From: Pedobacter sp. UBA5917
GTDB lineage: Bacteria > Bacteroidota > Bacteroidia > Sphingobacteriales > Sphingobacteriaceae
Assembly: GCF_002432345.1 (NCBI RefSeq)
Contig: NZ_DJDT01000194.1
Span: 1 to 17,788 of the forward strand
DNA: 17,788 nt
Direction: 5' to 3'
Shown: in pieces, positions 7,972 to 14,426 of the stretch
Layout of the letters: each line of letters starts with the position of its first letter
Numbering within the stretch: position 1 is the stretch's first letter
Translations under genes and position numbers: made by a program
Notes under the pieces: model-generated
What the model was told of the DNA's origin: nothing
The model's database searches: none
What the model saw: the letters and a program-made list of their open reading frames with translations, nothing else

Positions 7972-8669
7972 ATTTGAATTGCCTGATTGTAGACGATGAG
8001 CCCATAGCCCGCGATATCCTGCAGAATTACATTGATAAAATTCCACAGCTTACTTTGATTAAAAGTTGCATGAGTGCCACCGAGGCTTACGAAGCCATTT
8101 ACGAACATCCGATTGACCTGATATTCTTAGATATCCAGATGCCCGTAATTACCGGGATAGAGTTTTTGAAATCGCTCAGTAAAGCACCCATAATTATTTT
8201 TACTACTGCCTATTCGGATTTCGCTGTAGAAGGATTTACCCTAAATGCTATCGATTATTTACTTAAACCCATCACCTTCGAAAGATTTTATCAGGCTATT
8301 GAAAAGGTGCTGGAAAAAGTCTCCGCAAAAAAGATAGTGGAAATACAAAATGTACAGGAACCCGATTATATCTTTATCCGGCAGGATTATAAACTGCTTC
8401 GTTTAAATTTTTCAGAAATCGACTATATAAAAGCTGAAAAAGACTTTTGTTCGATCTATTTTAAAGGTAAACGTTTGTTGGCGAGTATGCATTTGGGTGC
8501 AATAGCAGTAATGCTGCCTTCTCAGCAATTTGTTCGGATACACCGTTCTTTTTTAGTTAACCTAAAGAAAATCACCGCCATTAAAGGTAATGTTATTGAG
8601 ATTGAGACGGAAGAAATACCCATTGGTTCCAATCATCGCGACGAGCTGTTCAACCGTTTAAAAATATAA
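7968..8669 (+). CDS. LytTR-family DNA-binding response regulator
   Basis: The 233-residue protein joins a receiver domain (1-115) to a LytTR DNA-binding domain (about 134-233). In the receiver D10/E11 form the acidic site, D55 (LIFLDIQMP) is the phospho-acceptor, T80 the switch residue and K100 the conserved lysine. The C-terminal part shows the LytTR pattern: DYIFIRQDYKLLRLNFSEIDYI, FVRIHRSFLVNL and IPIGSNHRDEL. It starts inside the kinase stop (ATGA), so it is its cognate partner. LytTR proteins bind paired 9-bp direct repeats upstream of a few target genes. Likely targets by position are the divergent ABC operon and the secreted repeat protein 114 bp downstream; neither can be shown from sequence alone. 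Confidence 0.93.
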   Translation: MNLNCLIVDDEPIARDILQNYIDKIPQLTLIKSCMSATEAYEAIYEHPIDLIFLDIQMPVITGIEFLKSLSKAPIIIFTTAYSDFAVEGFTLNAIDYLLKPITFERFYQAIEKVLEKVSAKKIVEIQNVQEPDYIFIRQDYKLLRLNFSEIDYIKAEKDFCSIYFKGKRLLASMHLGAIAVMLPSQQFVRIHRSFLVNLKKITAIKGNVIEIETEEIPIGSNHRDELFNRLKI

Positions 8670-8714
8670 GTATATTACCTGTTTGTGCAAAAAAACTGGT
8701 TAAAGAAAAAGGAC

Positions 8715-8728
8715 GAAAAATATTTTTC
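8715..8728. promoter_or_regulatory. 14-bp AT-rich palindrome before the secreted repeat protein
   Basis: GAAAAATATTTTTC is a perfect palindrome, 55 bp before the ATG at 8783 and 46 bp after the regulator stop. It may be an operator or a curved AT-rich promoter element. No clear TAnnTTTG -7 element was found between it and the ATG. Confidence 0.3.
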
Positions 8729-8782
8729 TACCGAATAGGGGTAAGTATCTGTTTCGTTGTCTCATTTTAAAATTAGACAGAA

Positions 8783-9877
8783 ATGGACACAACTTTAACA
8801 AAAATTAAAAACAGTTTCAATGCCAATATTAATCTTAAAAAAGCATCTCTGGTTATAGCTTTAGGCTTGGTGATGTTGCTGGGTGCCGGATTAAATGGTT
8901 TTGCACAGGAAGGCAGAAAAGGCAAGGTAAATATTGGTCTGGTATATCCGTTGAGTACAAATGGTACGCATGCCGCGCTCGATACCAATGTATTTTCCTT
9001 TAGTGCTTTGGCGGGTGTTTCGGCTGCAGAAAAAGGACTTTCATTTGCCGGGCTTTCCAATATCATACGCAAAAATGCAAGCGGAACGCAGTTAGCCGGT
9101 TTTTCTAATCACATCGGCGGCAAGGCACAGGGTTTACAGTTTGCCGGCTTTCTGAATACTTACGGAGGTGGTAACGGGGCAGCTATTGCAGGTTTTGCCA
9201 ATATATCTACCGAAAACAGTGGTGCGCAGATCTCCGGTTTTTTAAACTGGAGCGGTAAAAATGTATCAGCCTTGCAGATCGGTGGTTTTATGAATAAAGC
9301 CGAGGATGTAAAGGGATCGCAGATAGCAGGTTTCATCAACATTGCTAAAAAAGTAAAAGGTGTGCAGCTTGCCGGTTTTATCAACGTGGCCGATAGCAGC
9401 GATTTTCCGATCGGGATCATCAATATTGTTAAAAATGGCGAAAAGAGCATTTCCTTAACCACCAACCAGAATTTAACCACCATGGCCACATTCCGTTCGG
9501 GAGGGAAGGTTTTGTACGGTATCATCGGTGCAGGATACAATTTTAAAAACAAGGATGATGTTTATGCATTCGAAGCAGGTTTGGGAGCACATTTTTTCCA
9601 GTCGGAACATTTTAGGTTAAACGCAGAGCTTACTGCAGGTTCGCTGCAAAATTTTAAACATGGCAACTATTTTAAATCAACTTTCCAATTGATGCCAGCG
9701 CTGAGGATTGGTCCACATCTGGAAATATTCGCAGGCCCATCGTTCAACTTTATATCTACCAACACCGAAGAAGGCAAAACCTTACAGAAACACTACGTAA
9801 AAACCTGGGATAGGAGGGATAATACGCTGCACGGCATGTTCTTTGGTTACACCGGTGGTTTGGCAATTAGTTTTTAG
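8783..9877 (+). CDS. Secreted or outer-membrane 16-residue-repeat protein with barrel-like C-terminus
   Basis: The 364-residue protein has a long n-region (1-20) and a signal peptide core (21-40) with probable cleavage after A41 (GFA/Q). Residues about 85-214 hold nine tandem copies of a 15-16-residue unit, with A/S/G-G-F and N positions starting at 89, 105, 121, 136, 151, 167, 182, 197 and 210. The C-terminal third (about 228-364) alternates hydrophobic and polar residues and ends in aromatic/hydrophobic GGLAISF, as outer-membrane barrels often do. It is clearly homologous over the repeats and C-terminus to the STN protein at 11603. I recall a surface repeat family called LA_2272 (named from Leptospira) with similar units; this needs checking. 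It follows the LytTR gene and may be its target. Confidence 0.7.
   Translation: MDTTLTKIKNSFNANINLKKASLVIALGLVMLLGAGLNGFAQEGRKGKVNIGLVYPLSTNGTHAALDTNVFSFSALAGVSAAEKGLSFAGLSNIIRKNASGTQLAGFSNHIGGKAQGLQFAGFLNTYGGGNGAAIAGFANISTENSGAQISGFLNWSGKNVSALQIGGFMNKAEDVKGSQIAGFINIAKKVKGVQLAGFINVADSSDFPIGIINIVKNGEKSISLTTNQNLTTMATFRSGGKVLYGIIGAGYNFKNKDDVYAFEAGLGAHFFQSEHFRLNAELTAGSLQNFKHGNYFKSTFQLMPALRIGPHLEIFAGPSFNFISTNTEEGKTLQKHYVKTWDRRDNTLHGMFFGYTGGLAISF
9035..9424 (+). repeat. Coding array of nine 15-16-residue repeats
   Basis: Residues 85-214 of the secreted protein. Each unit contains the core Q/x-I/L-A/S-G-F-x-N followed by about nine variable residues. Spacing between successive cores is 16, 16, 15, 15, 16, 15, 15 and 13 residues. 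Several units are nearly alike (IAGFIN, LAGFIN), so recombination could change copy number. Confidence 0.8.
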
Positions 9878-9899
9878 CGAAATGTTGAATGATTGGGTT

Positions 9900-10009
9900 A
9901 ATGAATGAATGAGTGAGTCAATGAATGAATGATTGAATGGGATATACAACATTCACTAATTCATTCATTCAACCAATCTCTCATTCGGTCATTCAATCAA
10001 TCTTTCATT
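9900..10009. repeat. Inverted array in strict 4-nt phase (AATG units / CATT units)
   Basis: The left arm, 9900-9939, is ten consecutive tetranucleotides, mostly AATG with AGTG, AGTC and ATTG variants. After a 10-nt loop (9940-9949), the right arm, 9950-10009, is fifteen tetranucleotides, mostly CATT, CAAT and similar. The arms are imperfectly complementary, giving a long hairpin between the repeat-protein stop (9877) and the sigma promoter -7 (10024). An open frame from 9929 reads through the right arm into the sigma gene, but its first 39 codons are only this repeat and its flank. Confidence 0.8.
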
Positions 10010-10023
10010 CCCCCTTCAATCCT

Positions 10024-10031
10024 TATATTTG
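10024..10031 (+). promoter_or_regulatory. -7 element of the sigma/FecR/STN-protein operon
   Basis: TATATTTG matches the Bacteroidota -7 consensus TAnnTTTG exactly. Transcription would start near 10037, leaving a leader of under 10 nt before the GTG at 10046. No good TTG/TTTG was found at the expected -33 position; that position falls at the end of the tetranucleotide array (TTTC near 10003). A poor -33 fits a promoter that needs an activator or a dedicated sigma factor. Confidence 0.55.
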
Positions 10032-10045
10032 AAACAATTAAATCA

Positions 10046-10630
10046 GTGGAATTAACAGCAGTAGTTTCCGGAAACAGGCATCGGTACGATGATGATACGT
10101 CGTTTGAACAGTTGTTCAAAACGCATTATAATGCGCTGCATGCTTATGCACAGGTAATTTTAAAAGATGAAGATATAGCTGAAGAAATTGTACAGGGCAT
10201 GTTTTTAAAGTTTTGGGAGAAACGCGAAAGCCTGCAGATACAATCGATAAAAGCCTACCTCTACCGATGTGTTTATAACGATAGCATCAATTACCTAAAG
10301 CAGGAAAAAACCAAAAGCAAATACCAGGAATTTACCTTACACAGCATGAATACTGAACACGAACCTGCAGCGGCAAAAGTAGAACTTACAGAGCTGCAAC
10401 AGCACTTAAGAGCTGCCTTGAACCAATTGCCCGAGCAATGCCGAACCATTTTCCAGATGAGCAGGTTTGAAGAACTGAAATACCGTGAAATTGCCGATCA
10501 TTTAGGTTTATCCATTAAAACAGTAGAGAACCAAATGGGTAAAGCTTTAAAAATATTGCGGTTAAAACTGGCTGATTTCCTTGTGTTTGTTTTGGTGGGG
10601 CTATGGTACTATAAAGATTTTTTTAATTAG
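10046..10630 (+). CDS. ECF-type RNA polymerase sigma factor
   Basis: From the GTG at 10046 the protein is 194 residues, the usual ECF length. Region 2 spans about 19-85 (FEQLFKTHYNALHAYAQ, then DEDIAEEIVQGMFLKFWEKR). Region 4 spans about 118-173 with the helix-turn-helix LKYREIADHLGLSIKTVENQ at 144-163. The GTG is chosen because an exact -7 element ends 14 bp before it and the longer frame, from 9929, translates only repeat DNA. The last 19 residues (ADFLVFVLVGLWYYKDFFN) form a hydrophobic tail. It is followed 13 bp later by a FecR anti-sigma gene and then an STN-domain protein, so it is the regulator of that operon and is probably held at the membrane until signalled. Confidence 0.88.
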   Translation: MELTAVVSGNRHRYDDDTSFEQLFKTHYNALHAYAQVILKDEDIAEEIVQGMFLKFWEKRESLQIQSIKAYLYRCVYNDSINYLKQEKTKSKYQEFTLHSMNTEHEPAAAKVELTELQQHLRAALNQLPEQCRTIFQMSRFEELKYREIADHLGLSIKTVENQMGKALKILRLKLADFLVFVLVGLWYYKDFFN

Positions 10631-10643
10631 AAGAAGAAAGCGC

Positions 10644-11597
10644 ATGAATGATGAATTATTGATCAAATTTCTTCTAAAAGAAAGTTCTGAAGAAGAAAAC
10701 CAAAAAGTAGAAAACTGGCTAAATGTTAATGAGGCCAACAAAAAGCATTTTACGCAGCTCGAAACCATCTGGCAGCTGAGCAATACCCTAAAAAGTGAAA
10801 ACAAAAGGGATGAGGAACAGGCATGGGAAAGTTTTAAAGCAAGAAGAGGAAATTTAGAGACACAAAATACAAAGATAAAAAGCTTAAATACCCGTAACGT
10901 TTGGTTTAGAATAGCTGCTGTATTGTTTATTGCTGTGGGCGGTTGGCTATTGTACAATTTGTATGCAAGCGGAAATTACACAGAACTGAGTGCCAGTAAC
11001 CAGGTACGTACCGAAAATTTACCGGATGGATCGGCACTTACCCTGAATAAACACAGCAAAATAAGCTATGCCGGTAATTTTAAAAACAACCGTAAACTAA
11101 AGATGCAGGATGGTGATGTCTTTTTTGAAGTAGCCAAAGATAAAACTCATCCCTTTGTAATTGATATCGATAAGGTAAGTGTAGAAGTTGTGGGTACCTC
11201 ATTCAACATCAGGCATCAAAAAAATGATACCGAGGTAAATGTAGAAACCGGGATTGTGAGAGTGCGGTTAGGTGTGGAGGAAATTAAACTTTATAAAGGC
11301 GAGAAAATCATCATCAACGGTAATACCCATCAACTGGTAAAGGAGCAAAGTACCGATCAGCTTTATAATTATTATCGCACCAATTTGTTCCAGGCTAATA
11401 ATATTCCGTTATCAAAACTGATTAAAGCTTTAAACGCAGCTTACGGTTCTAATATCGTTTTAGATGAAAAAGTTAAAGCGCTCATCATTACCACTACGTT
11501 AAAATGGGATTCTATTAACGAAAACCTTAAAGTGATCTGCGATACCTTAAATTTAAAACTATCGCGTAACGGCAACAATATTTTGCTGTCTTATTAA
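10644..11597 (+). CDS. FecR-family anti-sigma factor / signal transducer
   Basis: From the ATG at 10644, preceded by the purine-rich AAGAAGAAAG, the protein is 317 residues. The cytoplasmic part (1-86) binds sigma by analogy with FecR; one transmembrane segment lies at about 88-107 (FRIAAVLFIAVGGWLLYNLY). The periplasmic FecR domain spans about 119-215 (ENLPDGSALTLNKHSKISY, FFEVAKDKTHPFVI, EVVGTSFNIR). A C-terminal DUF4974-like domain lies at about 247-315 (ANNIPLSKLIKALNAAYGSN). It sits between the sigma gene and the STN-protein gene (5-bp gap downstream). In known systems FecR receives a signal in the periplasm from the STN domain of an outer-membrane transducer; here the only STN partner in the operon is the repeat protein. 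Confidence 0.93.
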   Translation: MNDELLIKFLLKESSEEENQKVENWLNVNEANKKHFTQLETIWQLSNTLKSENKRDEEQAWESFKARRGNLETQNTKIKSLNTRNVWFRIAAVLFIAVGGWLLYNLYASGNYTELSASNQVRTENLPDGSALTLNKHSKISYAGNFKNNRKLKMQDGDVFFEVAKDKTHPFVIDIDKVSVEVVGTSFNIRHQKNDTEVNVETGIVRVRLGVEEIKLYKGEKIIINGNTHQLVKEQSTDQLYNYYRTNLFQANNIPLSKLIKALNAAYGSNIVLDEKVKALIITTTLKWDSINENLKVICDTLNLKLSRNGNNILLSY

Positions 11598-11602
11598 GAT
11601 CA

Positions 11603-13345
11603 ATGAGAACAAAACTGATTATTTTATTGCTCTTTATTTCAGGTTTCTGCTTGGCACAGGTTACACAGGTAGATTATCGCCGAAATTTATCAAAAGGGGT
11701 AACCTTAAATATTAAGCAGGAACGTGTAAGCAATGTTTTGCAGATGATCGGTAAAGCGGGGCAATTCTATTTTTCTTACAACGGAGTTTTATTCAGACAG
11801 GATAGTCTGGTGAGTTTGAATGTGAAAAATGTCCCGGTACGTGAGGTTTTGGACCAGATTTTTGATGGCAAGGTAGATTACAAGGAGAATGGCGGATACA
11901 TCATCCTGCGTTATGCCGTAAACCATTTAACCATCGATGCAGAGCATATTGCCAACGGTGATAACGAATATGCGATAAGTGGCTATGTAATCGATACCCG
12001 GACGGGCAATAAGGTTAAACAGGCGAGCGTTTATGAAAAAAAACTGCTACAGGCGGCACTTACCGACAACAATGGATATTTTACATTGCGTTTTAGGGGC
12101 GAACACAGCAGCGTAATTTTAACGGCAAGTAAAGAAAGTTACCGCGATACTTCATTGGTTTTTTTGGCAGATGTAAACATCAAACCCGGAAAATATGAAG
12201 ATCCCGATAAAGAACGCGGTGCATTCTTTTCAAACACGTTTGGTGGAAAGGGCTTTTGGCGGTTCCTGGTTTCATCAAAACAGCGGATACAAAATCTTAA
12301 TATTCCCGATTTTTTTGCACAGGCACCTTTTCAGGCTTCGTTTACCCCTGGTTTAAGTTCACATGGCAGCATGAGTTCGAGTGTGATCAATAAAGCTTCA
12401 TTAAATGTTCTCGGGGGCTATACCGCAGGTACAAATGGTGTCGAAATTGCAGGCGCATTTAATTTGACCAAAGGTGACATCAGAAAGCTACAGATGGCGG
12501 GCCTTTTTAATGTGGTGGGCGGCTCGGTAATGGGCGTACAGCTCTCAGGTGCCTATAATGATGTAAACCTGAATATGGATGGACTGCAGGTAGCCGGCTT
12601 GTTAAACAGGGTACAAGCAAAAGTAAGAGGGATACAAATTGGAGGAGTTGGGAGTATTGCCGGAAAAGCAGTAAAGGGTGGGCAGGTAGCAGGTTTGATT
12701 AATTTTAGTAAAGATATTTCGGGGTTTCAGCTGGCGGGGGTGCTTAATAACAGTTCAGGCAGTTTAAGAGGTATGCAGCTTTCGGGCCTGGTTAATTATG
12801 CCAAAAAGATGAATGGTTTTCAGTTGGGTTTGGTTAACCTGGCCGATTCATCTTCTGGGGTAAGTATCGGGTTAATCAACCTTTCTAATAATGGTTACCG
12901 TAAAATAAGTGTTTACACCAACGAAGTAGCCAATACCAACATCTCTTTTAAAACAGGAAACGCCAACTTGTATACATTGCTGATTGCGGGCAACAACTTT
13001 TCGGATACTGCCCGGGTACTTACTTATGGTATAGGCTTTGGACACGATTTTATACTCAACAAACGTTTCGCCATTGCGTTGGAAGGAACCATCCAAACAA
13101 TATATCTGGGTAATTTTGAAGAGGCAAATGTACTTTACAGGGTGCAAAGTCACTTTCAGGTAAATGTTTTACCCCGACTTGCCTTTTTTGCCGGGCCAGC
13201 TTACAATTATTATTTAAAAGGGCTTGATGATACGCCTTCTGGCGATAGGTACAAAAAAGAACTGGCACCAAAGCAGCATCGCAATTTTAGCAACGGTGCA
13301 CAGGGCTGGCTAGGTTGGAATTTAGGCGTTACGGTTTCGTTGTAG
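11603..13345 (+). CDS. STN + carboxypeptidase-regulatory-like + 16-residue-repeat protein, putative surface transducer
   Basis: The 580-residue protein has a signal peptide (1-18, cleavage near LAQ). An STN domain follows at about 33-103 (VTLNIKQERVSNVLQMIGKA, VPVREVLDQIFDGKVDYKE), then a carboxypeptidase-regulatory-like fold at about 124-190 (AISGYVIDTRTGNKVKQASV, LTDNNGYFTLRF). After a linker come ten tandem 16-residue repeats (about 281-427), then a C-terminal region (about 440-580) ending GWNLGVTVSL, like an outer-membrane barrel. There is no TonB-receptor plug or large barrel. The repeats and C-terminus are homologous to the protein at 8783. As the last gene after sigma and FecR, it occupies the place of the usual TonB-dependent transducer, and its STN domain is expected to contact FecR in the periplasm. 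Ligand unknown. Confidence 0.8.
   Translation: MRTKLIILLLFISGFCLAQVTQVDYRRNLSKGVTLNIKQERVSNVLQMIGKAGQFYFSYNGVLFRQDSLVSLNVKNVPVREVLDQIFDGKVDYKENGGYIILRYAVNHLTIDAEHIANGDNEYAISGYVIDTRTGNKVKQASVYEKKLLQAALTDNNGYFTLRFRGEHSSVILTASKESYRDTSLVFLADVNIKPGKYEDPDKERGAFFSNTFGGKGFWRFLVSSKQRIQNLNIPDFFAQAPFQASFTPGLSSHGSMSSSVINKASLNVLGGYTAGTNGVEIAGAFNLTKGDIRKLQMAGLFNVVGGSVMGVQLSGAYNDVNLNMDGLQVAGLLNRVQAKVRGIQIGGVGSIAGKAVKGGQVAGLINFSKDISGFQLAGVLNNSSGSLRGMQLSGLVNYAKKMNGFQLGLVNLADSSSGVSIGLINLSNNGYRKISVYTNEVANTNISFKTGNANLYTLLIAGNNFSDTARVLTYGIGFGHDFILNKRFAIALEGTIQTIYLGNFEEANVLYRVQSHFQVNVLPRLAFFAGPAYNYYLKGLDDTPSGDRYKKELAPKQHRNFSNGAQGWLGWNLGVTVSL
12443..12883 (+). repeat. Coding array of ten 16-residue repeats
   Basis: Residues about 281-427 of the STN protein. 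Core A/S/G-G positions fall at 283, 299, 315, 331, 347, 363, 378 and 394, almost exactly 16 apart; two shorter terminal units lie at 409 and 423. The unit is roughly G-x-Q-V/L/M-A/S-G-hydrophobic-hydrophobic-N plus seven variable residues. The fifth copy is degenerate (IQIGGVGS). Confidence 0.8.
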
Positions 13346-13404
13346 TACATTTTTAACTTAAAAGTTGGTTACGTTAGTTATTATCGCTCTGCGCCAATCT
13401 TTTT

Positions 13405-13448
13405 AAATCAGCGCGAAAACCCTTTTGCGTTTTGGTTCCCGCTGATTT
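13405..13448. repeat. Inverted repeat AAATCAGCG / CGCTGATTT
   Basis: Perfect 9-bp arms at 13405-13413 and 13440-13448, followed by CGCTGATCACCGCAGA. Such CGCTGATTT-rich strings are common in Bacteroidota spacers from memory. No U-run follows, so it is not a clear terminator. Confidence 0.55.
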
Positions 13449-13585
13449 CGCTGATCACCGCAGAATCGCACTTGTTTTCTATTGTTTAAGCATCGAGGGA
13501 ATAGAATCTTTCGACTACGCTAAGGATAACAAGGGACACAAAATTGGTTTTCGAATCTGTTGCCAATAACCTAATTTCTAAAAGT

Positions 13586-13681
13586 CGTCATTGCGAGGTA
13601 CGAAGCAATCTTAAAGCGCACGCGAGGTCGCGATCGTTGTAAGATTGCTTCCTCGGCTGAAAAAGCCTCCTCGCAATGACG
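13586..13681. repeat. Well-preserved hairpin repeat element (CGTCATTGCGAGG family)
   Basis: Perfect 13-bp outer arms CGTCATTGCGAGG (13586-13598) and CCTCGCAATGACG (13669-13681). Nested 11-bp arms GAAGCAATCTT (13602-13612) and AAGATTGCTTC (13641-13651), and a small GGCT/AGCC hairpin at 13655-13667. Together they give a branched structure. This resembles dispersed CGTCATTGCGAGG elements known from Bacteroidota and some other bacteria, likely non-autonomous MITE- or REP-like DNA. No transposase is encoded nearby. Confidence 0.85.
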
Positions 13682-13738
13682 ATTTATCTCATACAGATGA
13701 TCTCGGAAATTATCATCGGACTTTCGGACTTATTCCAT

Positions 13739-13746
13739 TATATTTG
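13739..13746 (+). promoter_or_regulatory. -7 promoter element for the DinB-like gene
   Basis: TATATTTG matches the TAnnTTTG consensus exactly, 20 bp before the ATG at 13767. No clear -33 TTG was found at 19-21 bp upstream, so the promoter is only partly supported. Confidence 0.45.
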
Positions 13747-13766
13747 ATTATCAACCCAATTTCAAT

Positions 13767-14273
13767 ATGTCGCAAAAACTAGAAGTATGGCAAAGGGGAC
13801 CGTTGCCAGATATCGATTCTTTACTGCAGCCTGTAGCACATGCACTTCTGCAGGCGCGCGAAGAAATTGAGGAATATATGCACGGATTTCCGGCGGCACT
13901 GCTTTGGGAACGCCCGGCAGGTATGGCTTCCACAGGTTTTCATCTCCAGCATTTAAGTGGTGTATTGGATCGGGTATTTACCTATGCCAGGGCCGAAGGA
14001 TTATCGGAATTTCAGTTTGAACAACTGGCAGAAGAAGGTAAAGATAGTGCCCAAGGATATACTGTAGCCGATCTGGTTAACCGTTTCAATCATCAGGTTG
14101 ATCTTGCTATGGAGCAGCTAAAACATACAGATATAAGCACATTACCCGATTTTAGGGGCGTTGGCCGCGCCAAACTTCCTTCAACGGTAATTGGTCTGCT
14201 TTTCCACGCGGCAGAACACACTATGCGCCATGTTGGTCAGCTGATGGTTACCGCAGCGGTAGTGAAAAGGTAA
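13767..14273 (+). CDS. DinB family protein
   Basis: The 168-residue protein fits the DinB/YfiT four-helix-bundle family. The likely metal-binding histidines are H62 (HLQHL) and H151 and H155 (AEHTMRHVGQLM), the usual spacing for the last two. Such proteins are thought to be metal-dependent thiol S-transferases or hydrolases, in some species acting with bacillithiol; the substrate is unknown here. It is a single-gene unit with its own -7 element, followed by a repeat spacer and a convergent DUF6326-like gene. Length fits the family. Confidence 0.85.
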   Translation: MSQKLEVWQRGPLPDIDSLLQPVAHALLQAREEIEEYMHGFPAALLWERPAGMASTGFHLQHLSGVLDRVFTYARAEGLSEFQFEQLAEEGKDSAQGYTVADLVNRFNHQVDLAMEQLKHTDISTLPDFRGVGRAKLPSTVIGLLFHAAEHTMRHVGQLMVTAAVVKR

Positions 14274-14426
14274 TGCATTTTTAGCACCTAGTATACAGAG
14301 AAAGGACACAGAGGACGCAAAGCCCAGCGCTTATTTCTCTGAAATATTATCTTCGGACCTCCGACTCTCGGACTTATTCCATCATCCATTTTACATCTTC
14401 CATAATCTTTCATCCATCCTTATTAT

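Larger units (their letters stand above)
13346..13766. other. 421-bp gene-free spacer rich in inverted repeats
   Basis: No convincing gene is seen on either strand. It holds a 9-bp inverted repeat (13405-13413 with 13440-13448), a decayed half-repeat near 13495-13535, a well-preserved hairpin element (13586-13681) and a promoter-like -7 element (13739-13746) for the DinB-like gene. Confidence 0.7.
13724..14382. repeat. Direct repeat flanking the DinB-like gene
   Basis: TCGGACTTATTCCAT occurs identically at 13724-13738, upstream of the DinB-like gene, and at 14368-14382, downstream of it. Related CGGACTTTCGG and CGGACCTCCGA strings precede each copy. The span given covers both copies and the gene between; only the ends are repeat. 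The downstream spacer also has an ACAGAG..GGACACAGAGGAC element at 14295-14318. Confidence 0.6.

Noticed and set aside
1776..8742. Shared 9-mer AATAGGGGT (minus strand 1776-1784, plus strand 8734-8742) as a common operator.
   Set aside because: Two short matches in nearly 18 kb can arise by chance, and there is no wider shared context.
9900..10009. CRISPR-like array.
   Set aside because: The units are 4 nt long with no spacers and no cas genes nearby.
9929..10045. Upstream ATG extension of the sigma gene by 39 codons.
   Set aside because: The added residues (HSLIHSFNQSLIRSFNQS) only translate the tetranucleotide array and its flank, and the exact -7 element at 10024 would place transcription start downstream of this ATG.
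10581..10643. Upstream start for FecR at 10581.
   Set aside because: It lies inside the sigma coding region and gives an unlikely MCLFWWGYG extension; the ATG at 10644 has a purine-rich stretch just before it.
13586..13681. Branched hairpin as a tRNA or structured RNA gene.
   Set aside because: No anticodon arm, T-loop or conserved tRNA bases; the long perfect terminal arms fit a dispersed repeat better.
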